Notes: generated from the sequence alone by a model not told the origin. A DNA stretch of 36,304 nt from Phenylobacterium sp. CCH9-H3 (GCF_001557235.1 NZ_LSJI01000130.1:1-36304); one strand, 5' to 3'. Shown: positions 10,801-17,645, counted from the stretch's first letter. Made by a program: numbers and translations.

Positions 10801-11348
10801 TGATCGAGCTGAGCTTGGATGCCTGCGGCGATGCGTGCGTCGCTGCCTTGGCCGGAGGCGCGATAGTCGAGGACGCTGGAGCGCAGGGCGCCGAAATTGC
10901 GGCGCATCAACTGCGCGAGGGCCCGCTCGACCGGCGAAAAGTTCTCGTCGGTCTCGACGATGGCGAGCAGCGAATATGCGCGTGCCGACAGATGGGCGAG
11001 GTGATAGGCCCCAGCGGCCATGACGAAATGGAAGTCGCGATCGACCTCCTGGCGGTCGCCCTTGGCCATCACGGCTTCAAGCGCCGTGGCCGCCTGCTCG
11101 AAGGCGGTGCGCGCCTGGGCAGCGTCGCCGCCAAAGTCGCGAAGGCGCAAGCCAAGGCCCAGCAAGGCATAAGCGTAAGAATGAAGATCGTAGCTCAGTT
11201 GGGGCGCGAAGGCCGGTGCGTCGGCCGGAAGAGCGCCATCGCGCCAGATGATCGCGCGGGCCTGGCCGCGTGCGATCAGCCGCCCCCGGAAGCCGGCGGT
11301 CGCCGCTTCGGCGATGTCGGCCGCGATCGCTTCAGGGGTTGTTGGCAT
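7830..11348 (-). CDS. hamB: HamB-like DEGH-box helicase of a Hachiman/AbpAB-like defence system
   Basis: A 1172-aa superfamily 2 (Ski2-like) helicase, the likely motor of an anti-phage system with the adjacent HamA-like nuclease. A helical N-terminal region of about 300 residues has no motif I recognise. Then come Walker A (LPTSAGKTRIAEL, residues 329-341), motif Ia (FVTPLRALSA), motif II DEGH at 431-434 and motif III CLSAIL. Motif IV is LIFCPERR, motif V is a SPTLAQGLNLSA stretch, and motif VI is FKNVIGRAGRA. The last 400 residues carry no clear domain. In Hachiman, HamB senses unusual DNA ends or structures and releases the HamA nuclease. The start overlaps the hamA-like gene by 17 bases, indicating coupling. 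The length exceeds what I recall for HamB or AbpB, so the subtype is uncertain. Helicase identity is firm; the Hachiman label is inferred from the pair. Confidence 0.8.
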   Translation of the reverse strand: MPTTPEAIAADIAEAATAGFRGRLIARGQARAIIWRDGALPADAPAFAPQLSYDLHSYAYALLGLGLRLRDFGGDAAQARTAFEQAATALEAVMAKGDRQEVDRDFHFVMAAGAYHLAHLSARAYSLLAIVETDENFSPVERALAQLMRRNFGALRSSVLDYRASGQGSDARIAAGIQAQLDQAEAVAAPPEDGNDFLFDGLDIALTDAFMAAMSLFLLALERGERPLIDQALERLRTSLAICSEMNMLPQWWAHRVAIHLLSDLWSSTFHERVPLQPAGGAAADWQPLRELFIALLQRRPKAEIDLWPSQTEAAARAADQSDDLVVSLPTSAGKTRIAELCILRCLAGGKRVVFVTPLRALSAQTETTLQRTFGPLGKTISALYGSIGVSGFDEDAIRERNIVVATPEKLDFALRNDPSLLDDVGLLVFDEGHMIGPNEREVRYEVQIQRLLRRPDAQERRIVCLSAILPDGDQLDDFAAWLRRDHPGGLIKNDWRPTRLRFGEVVWTSPTARLNLRVGDERPWVQRFLTGAAPPNWIPPKRRRTRLFPDDQRELCLATAWRLVDDGQTVLIFCPERRSVEPFADVIVDLHERGALRSLLEADPNLLNTAIALGEEWLGADSAILKCLRLGVALHHGALPTAYRKEVERLLRENVLKVTISSPTLAQGLNLSATAVVMYSLHRAGERIEISEFKNVIGRAGRAYVDVEGIVLFPMFDEIAKKRRNWEALITDLGAREMESGLVRLVAMLLTRMRSRIGGDLNQLVEYVVNNAAAWTFPEVANEKPEERERALADWERHVATLDTAILSLIGENDIPDEGIETALHDILQSSLWHRRLQRQDLQVRQVLKAGLVSRSRLIWSQSTAAGRRGYFLAGVGLTTGHALDAIAADANLLLIQANGAILEGDTEGAITAIAGLAERVFAFYPFTPDPLPANWRDILRAWLLGQPLAALGAAQASETLQFVEGGLVYRLPWAMEAIRVRAAANGDTVGVFDLLLEDHELGAAVPAVETGTLNRSASILIQAGFNSRLAAIKAVTDTAATFTTGQELREWLNSDAVAAWSALPDWPTAETKAIWTEFTNSFMPADNRTWADRRYWASVNWLGAPPPPGTPVQVHYWGGQPRVLSADAAPLGTLQAALNPDRIGLLRAVVATDVGKIDIAYLGPADISPP

Positions 11349-12111
11349 CGGCGATCACTCGATCATAAACCGCGCCGATGAAGGCGGCGTGCCCGTCGAT
11401 GTATAGCCCAATGCCCCATTGGTTGATGGCGCCGGGATAGGCTTGAAGGGAAGCGGTCAGCAGCGCCTCGGGCGCGTTGCCGGAAAATGTGAATAGCAAA
11501 TGCTTGACGCTCTGCGGCGGAATACCGTGCTTGAGTAGCGCGTCGTCGATCGCATCCGCCAGCGGCAGATTATCGAGTTCAAGCAAGCGGGCCGAGATAA
11601 AGGACAGGGCGTGCGCCGAAGGCAGTCCGCCGTCCTTGTCTAGGCCAGCACGCGCGTCGGTCAGGACCTGGCCGGTGAGCGTGGCACGGCTCTTCGCTTC
11701 GGTCTTTAGGAAATGCAGGCGCTGCGACTGGGCGTCCTGCAGGATTCCGATCACGTCGTCGCCGCGCATCGCCATGTTCCGATGGTCCTTCCAACGCAGG
11801 CGCTTGATCGGAGCTCGGTAGCCGCCGCTATGCGCGTCGATCCATTCGGTCGCGTAGATCTCGCCAAGGTCGCCAGACCGGATTTGCTTGGTCGTCGGCA
11901 GTTTGCCTTCGATCAGCGCCGCAGCGGCGGGCTTGCCGAGCCTGGCGAGCGCGCGCGCCAATTGTTCTTCCGAGGCGTAGTGCGCGGGTACGATGGCGGC
12001 AGTCGCTTGAATGCCGGTGGCGAGGCTCGCCGCCTGTCCGGTCATCACCCGGCGATGGTGTGTCCCTACCGGCCCATCGACAGAGACGCACCAGTCATTG
12101 AACTGCGCCAT
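11332..12111 (-). CDS. hamA: HamA-like (DUF1837) nuclease of the Hachiman/AbpAB-like pair
   Basis: A 259-aa protein with the layout of DUF1837/HamA, a PD-(D/E)xK nuclease fold. Likely catalytic residues are E84 in a GDLGEIY motif, D118/D119 in GDDVIGI, and E138-x-K140 in FLKTEAKSR. A basic patch (RLRWKDHRN) precedes the Asp motif. In Hachiman the HamA nuclease is held by HamB and degrades DNA on activation; here that role is inferred from motifs and partner. ATG 12111 has a good GGAGG seven bases upstream. The gene starts 15 bases after the Mrr-like nuclease gene ends and overlaps the helicase gene at its 3' end, so all three are probably co-transcribed. AbpA of the AbpAB system belongs to the same family and is the main alternative. 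Confidence 0.75.
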   Translation of the reverse strand: MAQFNDWCVSVDGPVGTHHRRVMTGQAASLATGIQATAAIVPAHYASEEQLARALARLGKPAAAALIEGKLPTTKQIRSGDLGEIYATEWIDAHSGGYRAPIKRLRWKDHRNMAMRGDDVIGILQDAQSQRLHFLKTEAKSRATLTGQVLTDARAGLDKDGGLPSAHALSFISARLLELDNLPLADAIDDALLKHGIPPQSVKHLLFTFSGNAPEALLTASLQAYPGAINQWGIGLYIDGHAAFIGAVYDRVIADANNP

Positions 12112-12126
12112 CCTCGTCCCTCCCGG

Positions 12127-12933
12127 TCATTGAGGAAAGAGGTCGCGGACGCGCATGAACGGCGAGCCGGTTTCAGCGGCACGGCGCACCTTGCGTTCGA
12201 GAACTTGGGTGAGTGGGAGTTCACGGTCGAGCATCTCGTAGAGATCGAGCCCGTCCATGCAGATGACGCGCTTGCCGCGCCCGAAGGCCGAAAGGCCCTC
12301 TTCAGTGAAGCCGCTGTTGCTGACGAACAGGCCGCGGGTCCAGGCGGCCTTTTGCTCGATCTTGCCATGGAAGGTGTGCAGCTCGGCGACGCCCATCGGC
12401 TGGCCGTGCCACTTTGCCTCGACAAGGTAGGTCTCGCTTCCGAGTTGGAAGCTCCCGTCGATCTGCTCTCCCCGCAGCCGAAAAGGCTCTTGGGCCGCGA
12501 GGCCAAAGGCGTCGAACAGGCCTTTCAGGAATCCTTCGAAGGCATAGCCGCGCGCATGAGGTGCGAGCGTGGTGACGCGAAGGAGGTCGGACTTAATCTT
12601 CGCGACCGCTTGCCGATCGACAGGGGGAGGCGACGGGCTCGCCGCAGGACGTTGGGGTGAGGCGCCGCCAGAAAGGCGGTTTATCAGTCCCTGATACCGC
12701 GCCTCCGCATTCGCGACGGGGTCAGCTCCGCCCGACCGGGCAAGATATTCGGAGCGATGCTCCCAGAGCGCGGTCAAGGCGCGGACGGCTGTCGAATCGT
12801 CGCAGGTCTGCAAGAAATAGCGCAGGCGCTTGCCCTTTGACCCTCCATTGGCCGAGTATTTCGGATCGTCTATGTTGACCTTGAGCTCTGAGGCAAAGAA
12901 GTCCGAGAAGCTGGGATCGGAGAAATCCAGCAC
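12127..12933 (-). CDS. Mrr-like PD-(D/E)xK restriction endonuclease, start codon unclear
   Basis: A probable restriction-type nuclease. The C-terminal domain (about residues 125-245 counted from the GTG at 12933) has E133, D159 (QIDG) and E172-x-K174 (VEAKW), the pattern of the Mrr catalytic domain, followed by an [11 protein letters not shown] stretch common in such enzymes. The N-terminal region ([11 protein letters not shown], then [11 protein letters not shown]) resembles the AbiJ-type N-terminal domains of other defence proteins, a low-certainty match. The only canonical start is GTG 12933, which has no ribosome site. Convincing coding sequence ([17 protein letters not shown]) continues upstream to about 12,996, where only ATT (12996) or ATC (13005) are available behind a GGAG. 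The gene follows abiEii by about 40-100 bases and precedes the hamA-like gene. Confidence 0.75.
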   Translation of the reverse strand: MLDFSDPSFSDFFASELKVNIDDPKYSANGGSKGKRLRYFLQTCDDSTAVRALTALWEHRSEYLARSGGADPVANAEARYQGLINRLSGGASPQRPAASPSPPPVDRQAVAKIKSDLLRVTTLAPHARGYAFEGFLKGLFDAFGLAAQEPFRLRGEQIDGSFQLGSETYLVEAKWHGQPMGVAELHTFHGKIEQKAAWTRGLFVSNSGFTEEGLSAFGRGKRVICMDGLDLYEMLDRELPLTQVLERKVRRAAETGSPFMRVRDLFPQ

Positions 12934-13034
12934 GAAGCCGGGACCCCGGACGAAGTCGACGAGGTCGTCAATGAGGCGCAGGTCTATTGATCTAATCGAA
13001 CTGATGTCCTTTCTCCCCAGCGGACAGCTTTGAG

Positions 13035-14072
13035 TTAGCTGTTGATCGTTTTTTCAAGCGCGGCAATTCTCGCGAGTACGTCGTCGAATGAAAGCGGTGT
13101 CTGGTCAAACATCATCGGCATCATCGCCCGATAATCGGCTCGCAGATCTTTGGCCCGAGCGCCGTCCGGCATGAGCTGGAGCGTGCCTGGCCGTGCCGTT
13201 TCGTAATTGGCCCAACCCGAACGAAAGAACGTGGCTTTGTGGCGCGCCACCTGCACCAGCAAACCGAGATCGGCAGCGGCGGCTTGGCCGTCGTCCGTCT
13301 CGAGAAGCATGGCGAGGTCATAAAAGTGCCGCGAGAAATACAGCGGCGTGGGTGACCCGGCGGGGCGATGCGCCTCCGCATGGAGCGCGGTCGCCTTCTC
13401 CCAGAAGGTCCGCCTCGCTGACAGCACGGTCACGCTGGTGTCGGGATCGGTGAAGAAGTCTGGATAGTCGTCGGCCGCGTAGGGGCGGATGACTTTCTCC
13501 TCTGTCGGCCAGGGATCGCCGCGCGCGCCGAGCTCGAATTTCACGCGCGGCGTGATGTAGGCCATGCCTTCGTATTCGGCGGTAGGCAGCGCGGTCGGAT
13601 AGTGGAAGTTGACGGTCTGCGCGTCACCGGCGTCTATCTCTAGCGACCACTCGCTTTCGGTCGGCTCACCGAGTTGTTCGACGATCGCGGCGCGAAGCGC
13701 TGGCAGAAGTCGCTCGGCGATGTGCTGCTCGACATCGCTGACTAGGTCGTCGATCAGCCGAGCCGCCTGCTTCTTGCTGATCCCCTCCTTATCGGGGTCG
13801 CGCTCGCCGGTGTATCCGAGTTCGGCACGGTCGAACGACAAGTCGATGTCCTCGGAGAATCGGCGAATAGCGTTGAACGCTTTGGAGAGCGACGTGCCGC
13901 CCTTAAAAACGAGGGTTGCCGTGGTGCCCTTCGGTAGACCGAACAGGCGCTTCAGGCTCCAACATACCCAGAAGTCCTTTTCGATGATCGTATTGGCGAC
14001 GCCCCGCCCGGCGCCGGTCTCCCCGAAAAGAGCTGCACGATCGTCGGTGGGAAGGCGGGCGACATCATCCAT
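13035..14072 (-). CDS. abiEii: AbiEii-type nucleotidyltransferase toxin
   Basis: A 345-aa protein of the AbiEii/AbiGii family (nucleotidyltransferase fold), the toxin of type IV toxin-antitoxin and abortive-infection systems. Family members transfer nucleotides, in some cases onto tRNA, and stop growth. The active-site signature is clear: FKGGTSLSK at residues 56-64 and SEDIDLSFD at 73-81, giving the polymerase-beta-like GG...DxD pattern. The start is ATG 14072, which overlaps the antitoxin stop by 8 bases (ATGGATGA). A longer open frame reaching 14228 reads through the antitoxin gene and gives a low-complexity, Arg-rich extension, so I reject it. The protein is neighboured by a nuclease and the HamAB-like pair. 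Confidence 0.9.
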   Translation of the reverse strand: MDDVARLPTDDRAALFGETGAGRGVANTIIEKDFWVCWSLKRLFGLPKGTTATLVFKGGTSLSKAFNAIRRFSEDIDLSFDRAELGYTGERDPDKEGISKKQAARLIDDLVSDVEQHIAERLLPALRAAIVEQLGEPTESEWSLEIDAGDAQTVNFHYPTALPTAEYEGMAYITPRVKFELGARGDPWPTEEKVIRPYAADDYPDFFTDPDTSVTVLSARRTFWEKATALHAEAHRPAGSPTPLYFSRHFYDLAMLLETDDGQAAAADLGLLVQVARHKATFFRSGWANYETARPGTLQLMPDGARAKDLRADYRAMMPMMFDQTPLSFDDVLARIAALEKTINS

Positions 14073-14694
14073 CGATATCGGCCACCGCTGCGTGGGCAAT
14101 CGAGACGAGCGTGGGTCGCATCCAGGCGGGCGCTTGAACGGCGGTTGAGGCCAACGTCTTCTTGTCGTTGGCCGAAAGCCGGCGCGCCGCGACCTGCGCG
14201 ACGTCAGCCGCCCGAACGGGGCCGACATGACGAAGCGCCTGAACCACCGTCCCGGCGGGGCTGCCCGGTGCGATCAGATGCTTGGGCGAGGCGTGACGAA
14301 GGTCGACGACGCGCTTTCCCAGCACGACGCGCCGCGACGGGCCGTCGGTCAGATAAGTGCTTTGTGCCGGGACCTGGGTCGAAAGGCCGAGCGCGTTCGC
14401 TGCGCGCGCTCCGGAGATCTGCACCTGCGAGCCGGTCTCCCGCGCAAGAGCGTGGGCGACATCGTCCGGCGCGGGTGACAACGCCCCAAGTTTCGGGTGC
14501 AGCTTGGGAAAGTCGTAAAGCCCACGCGCAAGCCGCCGGAGCTGTCCGCCCTTCACTAATCGGGAGAGTGCCTGATCGACAGAAGAGCGGGCGGCAACTG
14601 TGAGGAAGTCGCTAGGCGTGAAGACGCTGCCACGTCCGCTGGCGCGGACGCGTTTCATGAGCCGGTCGGGGACTGAGGCGTTTAGCGTCTTCAT
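14065..14694 (-). CDS. abiEi: AbiEi-like antitoxin/transcriptional regulator (DUF6088 type)
   Basis: A 209-aa partner of the AbiEii toxin. The N-terminal 70 residues form a winged helix-turn-helix (SVDQALSRLVKGGQLRRLARGLYDF pattern), as in AbiEi antitoxins that repress their own operon. The rest matches the DUF6088 layout, with GARAANALGLSTQVP near 95-109 and a GKRVVDLRH segment near 125-135. ATG 14694 directly abuts an 11-bp inverted repeat and has no room for a ribosome site, so translation from a leaderless transcript is likely. The gene ends in an 8-base overlap with abiEii. The antitoxin role is inferred from the family and the pairing. Confidence 0.85.
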   Translation of the reverse strand: MKTLNASVPDRLMKRVRASGRGSVFTPSDFLTVAARSSVDQALSRLVKGGQLRRLARGLYDFPKLHPKLGALSPAPDDVAHALARETGSQVQISGARAANALGLSTQVPAQSTYLTDGPSRRVVLGKRVVDLRHASPKHLIAPGSPAGTVVQALRHVGPVRAADVAQVAARRLSANDKKTLASTAVQAPAWMRPTLVSIAHAAVADIDG

Positions 14695-14726
14695 ATGTCA
14701 GAAAATAAGGCAAGTTTTTCTGACAT
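14695..14726 (-). promoter_or_regulatory. Operator and leaderless promoter of abiEi-abiEii
   Basis: A perfect 11-bp inverted repeat (ATGTCAGAAAA at 14695-14705 and its complement at 14716-14726) has a 10-base spacer and touches the abiEi ATG. Read toward abiEi, a TTGCAT -35 (14729-14724), a 17-base spacer and a TATTTT -10 (14706-14701) fit within and around the repeat. Transcription would then begin at or near the ATG. AbiEi antitoxins bind inverted repeats in their own promoters, so autoregulation is a reasonable inference. Confidence 0.7.
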
Positions 14727-14769
14727 GCAAGTGGCGGCATTCCTCGTCTAGAGTGCGACCGCCACTTGC
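14727..14769. terminator. Inverted repeat downstream of the integrase, possible terminator
   Basis: A perfect 11-bp inverted repeat (GCAAGTGGCGG at 14727-14737, complement at 14759-14769) encloses 21 bases. It starts six bases beyond the integrase stop codon and ends directly against the abiEi operator repeat. No T-run follows in the direction of integrase transcription, so it could be a factor-assisted terminator, a separator between integrase and defence genes, or a protein site. Confidence 0.5.
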
Positions 14770-14775
14770 TAAGCA

Positions 14776-16137
14776 TTACGCCGCGGCGCGTTGCTCGTCA
14801 TTCGCCGCGCCGGCAGCGTCCGGTGCCGCAGCCTGCTGCAAGAAGCGAGCGAGTGCTGCGCGCCGAGAATCCCGATCCACGGCATAGGCAGTTTGTTTGA
14901 ATTCAATGCCGTCTAGGAGGCCTTGGATGTAGCCGGAGATGGTATCAGCGGCCATGATCAGCGCCGTGTCGAGCGTGTGTATGTAGTTGCTGGTGACGGA
15001 GCCCTTCGAATGGCCGACCAGAGCAGCGATAGTGACCTCGGTAAAGCCGAGATCGTTTGCAATGCTGGCAAAGCTGTGCCGCAAGACGTGTGGTGTGATG
15101 TCGGCTAGCGGCGTTGCTTTGAAGATCTGGTCCCAGTGGTTAGGAAGGCTTCCGAACGCGTTGTCGTCGCCGTGTCCAGGAAACACGTAGGTTCCTGAGC
15201 GAGTTCTCCGGCTAGCTTCCAGGTATTCAACGACCGGTAGGCCGATCGGACGGATTGAGCCTCCTTCCTTGCTGTCAACGAGGCGGAGGCAGCTCGCGCT
15301 CGTGTCGGCTTCAGACCAAGCAAGCGTGACCATCTCCGTGCGGCGGCATCCTGTCAGCGCAAGCTGGCGGATGATGTCGACCGATAGCTCATACTTCTCA
15401 TTTTCAGCAGCCTGCGTGAGAATTTCGCCGAGCAACCGATATTCGGCCTCGCTCAGCCGTCGTGCGCGCACGTTGTCCTTCGGCCGCCTCACACCGTGCG
15501 CTGGATTGGTATCGATGATGCCAGCCTCGACTGCATAGGTCAGTATTCCACCAAAAAGTCCGATGGTGCGCGTTGCCGTGCCCGCTCCACCTCGCACGAT
15601 AGCGCGACCGCGAAGCTTCCTCGTCTTGACGCTGCAGCGGGTCTTGCCGGCCATGATGTCCTTCAGGGCCTTCGTGATGTCCGCTTTCACCAGATCCTTG
15701 ACCCTATGCGTACCAAGCAGAGGAATGATGTGGCGCTCGATGCGCCCCGTGTCGGAGAGAATGGTGCTGGCTTTCTTGGGGCGCCCGCCCTTTCCAAGAA
15801 TGAGGCCGGCTTTAAGATCGGCGACGTAAAGGTCACACAGTTCCTTAACGGTAATCGCTTTGCTGTCGAGCTGCTTCTCTTCGGCCGGGTCGTCGCCTTG
15901 AGCGATCCTGCCCAACTGGACCTTCGCCTCTTGGCGAGCGCGCTCTGGTGTCCAGACGCCGTGCAATCCGATTGTGAAGCGACGCGACCGCTTGCCGAGC
16001 CTGTACTGGATGACATAGCTGCGCTTGCCGGATGCGAATACTCGGAGGCCAAAGCCGGGCAGTTCGTCGTCCCAAATGACGTAATCTTTCGCGCGACTGT
16101 CCGCGGCGTCGACGACCCGTTTCGTGAGCTTAGGCAT
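14776..16137 (-). CDS. Tyrosine integrase with DUF4102 N-terminal domain
   Basis: A 453-aa site-specific recombinase that would insert and excise the element at the tRNA-Arg gene. The N-terminal DUF4102 arm-binding domain (about residues 5-90) is followed by a core-binding SAM-like domain (about 95-215) and the catalytic domain (about 225-400). The complete catalytic set is visible: R265 in TGCRRTE, K290, H350 and R353 in HVLRH, H376 in VGHSKGS, and nucleophile Y385 in SNYIHT. ATG 16137 has GGAGG six bases upstream. The gene lies 178 bases from the tRNA-derived attachment core and points into the element, the usual arrangement for tRNA-targeting islands and ICEs. Confidence 0.95.
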   Translation of the reverse strand: MPKLTKRVVDAADSRAKDYVIWDDELPGFGLRVFASGKRSYVIQYRLGKRSRRFTIGLHGVWTPERARQEAKVQLGRIAQGDDPAEEKQLDSKAITVKELCDLYVADLKAGLILGKGGRPKKASTILSDTGRIERHIIPLLGTHRVKDLVKADITKALKDIMAGKTRCSVKTRKLRGRAIVRGGAGTATRTIGLFGGILTYAVEAGIIDTNPAHGVRRPKDNVRARRLSEAEYRLLGEILTQAAENEKYELSVDIIRQLALTGCRRTEMVTLAWSEADTSASCLRLVDSKEGGSIRPIGLPVVEYLEASRRTRSGTYVFPGHGDDNAFGSLPNHWDQIFKATPLADITPHVLRHSFASIANDLGFTEVTIAALVGHSKGSVTSNYIHTLDTALIMAADTISGYIQGLLDGIEFKQTAYAVDRDSRRAALARFLQQAAAPDAAGAANDEQRAAA

Positions 16138-16168
16138 GGGCTTCCTCCGACCCTAGCGTTTCCTCTCG

Positions 16169-16188
16169 CGTAAGCACCACGTAAGCAC
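16169..16188. repeat. Pair of 9-bp direct repeats upstream of the integrase
   Basis: CGTAAGCAC occurs at 16169-16177 and again at 16180-16188, 11 bases apart, about one helical turn. The pair lies 31-51 bases upstream of the integrase ATG and between it and the attachment core. Candidate roles are integrase arm-type sites or the binding site of an excisionase or regulator. This is inferred from position only. Confidence 0.45.
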
Positions 16189-16315
16189 GCGGGCGAAAAC
16201 AGTGGCGGGGAGAAGAGTAGCTTTGGCGGAGAAGAAATGCAAATTGTTTAGCGTTTACAGGGAGATAGGCGGACATCGGCGGCTCCTTGCGCTTATTGGC
16301 GGAGCTAGCCATATT

Positions 16316-16362
16316 CCCTCCGAAGGCAAAGGTCACACGTTCGAATCGTGTCGGGTGCGCCA
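16316..16362 (+). other. attachment site: 3' half of tRNA-Arg(CCG)
   Basis: This 47-base stretch is the 3' half of a tRNA. It contains the anticodon loop CTCCGAA (16318-16324; anticodon CCG at 16320-16322) and the anticodon-stem strand GGCAA. A T-arm follows with stem ACACG/CGTGT (16335-16339 and 16347-16351) and loop TTCGAAT, then acceptor strand CGGGTGC, discriminator G and an encoded CCA. Upstream of 16316 the sequence no longer pairs as a tRNA, and no D-arm or 5' acceptor is present. It is therefore the displaced end left by integration. The intact tRNA should lie at the far, left end of the element, outside the window. Confidence 0.9.
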
Positions 16363-16379
16363 CTCCTCCCTGTCCGCCG

Positions 16380-16796
16380 CTAACCGCCCTTCCCTTTGGG
16401 ATAGGCGATCTCGTGGGCGTGGGGCTGCGCATGGCCGTGAGTGCGCAGGTATTGCTCGTCGAGCTCGGCGATGAGCTGCTCGCCCTTCTCCTTCCCGACC
16501 AGACGCAGCAGGGCGTCGATCTTGGCCTCCGTCCGGTCGTCGTTCTCCTTGGAGGATGGCGAGCCGACATAGAGGAAATAGGCCAGGCCCACGACCTGCC
16601 AGAGCAGCTGCAGGAACTCGGACTGCCAGTTCTCGAAGGTGTCGCGTCCCATCTCCATCAGGTAGGGGCCGAGCCGGGCGGTCTCGCCGTGCGCCGTCTG
16701 CTCGTCGACGAAGGCGAACCACCCGAACAGCCAGTGCAGCAGGAACGACCCCAGGAAGAACCCCGCGGTCAGCCAGGCATAGGCATAGCGCTTCAT
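16380..16796 (-). CDS. DUF6766-like small membrane protein
   Basis: A 138-aa protein with two likely membrane segments: residues about 6-28 (a Leu/Phe/Trp-rich stretch with HWLFGWFAFVDEQ at its end) and about 63-80 (LLWQVVGLAYFLYVGS). A charged cytoplasmic tail rich in Glu/Lys ends in a His-rich segment. The ENWQSEFLQLLWQV block matches what I recall of DUF6766, whose function is unknown. ATG 16796 lies upstream of a hydrophobic start, and the stop is only 18 bases from the tRNA fragment. It is the first chromosomal gene right of the element and is divergent from the dienelactone hydrolase gene. Confidence 0.8.
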   Translation of the reverse strand: MKRYAYAWLTAGFFLGSFLLHWLFGWFAFVDEQTAHGETARLGPYLMEMGRDTFENWQSEFLQLLWQVVGLAYFLYVGSPSSKENDDRTEAKIDALLRLVGKEKGEQLIAELDEQYLRTHGHAQPHAHEIAYPKGKGG

Positions 16797-16907
16797 CGAA
16801 GATCCTCCGTTCCCGTGCGCGCAACACCACCGCGCGATGCGGGTTCCGCGGTTGACGGGGCGCCACGCCAGGCCTCCACCTGGAGGCCGGCATCGGGAGG
16901 ACGACGC

Positions 16908-17624
16908 ATGGCGGGGACGAGGGTCGCCTATTCGGCGGAGAACGTGGAATTCATCGGCACGGTGTTCGCCCCGACCGGCTCGGGCCCGGCCGCCGGCGTG
17001 CTGGTGGCGCACGAGTCGAACGGGATCACTCGGCATACCCTGGACGCCGCCGAACGGCTGGCGGGCCTGGGCTTCGTGGCGCTGGCCGTCGACTACCAGG
17101 GCGGCGGCGTGTCGCTGACCGACCGGGACGAGATGATGCGGCGGTACGCCTGGTTCATGGCCGATCCGAGCCACATCCGCACCCGTCTGGCCGCGGCCCT
17201 GGATGTCCTGCTTGCTCAGCCGAGGGTCGACCCCAGCCGCGTTGCGGCGGTGGGCTACTGCTACGGCGGCACGGCCGTCCTGGAGCTGGCGCGCGGCGGC
17301 GCGGACCTCAAGGCCGTCGTCGGCTTCCACTCCGGGCTGCAGACGGCGCGGCCGCAGGACGTTTCCGCCATGCGGGCCAAGGTTCTGGTGCAGATCGGGG
17401 CGGACGACCCGGTGATCCCCGCGGAGCAGCGGACCGCCTTCGAGCAGGAGATGACCGCGGGGGGCGTCGACTGGCGCATGGTGGTCTACGGAAACACCGG
17501 CCACAGCTTCACCAACCCCGAGATCGACGCTTATGGCCTGCCGGGATTCCGCTATCAGGCGGACAGCGACCGGCGATCCTGGGCGGCCATGAAGGACCTC
17601 TTCGCCGAGGTGGGGCTGATCTAG
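16908..17624 (+). CDS. Dienelactone hydrolase family protein
   Basis: A 238-aa cytoplasmic alpha/beta hydrolase. The catalytic triad of dienelactone hydrolases is visible: nucleophile C118 in GYCYGG, an Asp in GADDPVIP (166/167) and H199 in NTGHSFTNP. Classical members open dienelactones in chlorocatechol breakdown, but many chromosomal members have unknown ester substrates, so no pathway is assigned. ATG 16908 has GGGAGG seven bases upstream. An open frame extends back to 16287 across the tRNA fragment and the divergent gene; this is not coding. A short GC-rich hairpin follows the stop. Confidence 0.92.
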   Translation: MAGTRVAYSAENVEFIGTVFAPTGSGPAAGVLVAHESNGITRHTLDAAERLAGLGFVALAVDYQGGGVSLTDRDEMMRRYAWFMADPSHIRTRLAAALDVLLAQPRVDPSRVAAVGYCYGGTAVLELARGGADLKAVVGFHSGLQTARPQDVSAMRAKVLVQIGADDPVIPAEQRTAFEQEMTAGGVDWRMVVYGNTGHSFTNPEIDAYGLPGFRYQADSDRRSWAAMKDLFAEVGLI

Positions 17625-17627
17625 GGC

Positions 17628-17645
17628 TGTTGCCCGGCGGCAACA
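17628..17645 (+). terminator. Possible terminator hairpin after the dienelactone hydrolase gene
   Basis: TGTTGCC and GGCAACA pair around a 4-base loop, starting three bases after the stop codon. There is no T-tract, so termination strength is uncertain. Confidence 0.4.

Noticed and set aside
14073..14228. 52-residue N-terminal extension of AbiEii
   Set aside because: It overlaps the antitoxin gene and is Arg/Pro-rich. ATG 14072 gives a coupled 8-base overlap and the expected N-terminus.
16287..16907. Upstream extension of the dienelactone hydrolase frame
   Set aside because: It runs across the tRNA fragment and the divergent DUF6766-like gene. ATG 16908 has a good ribosome site and starts the hydrolase fold.
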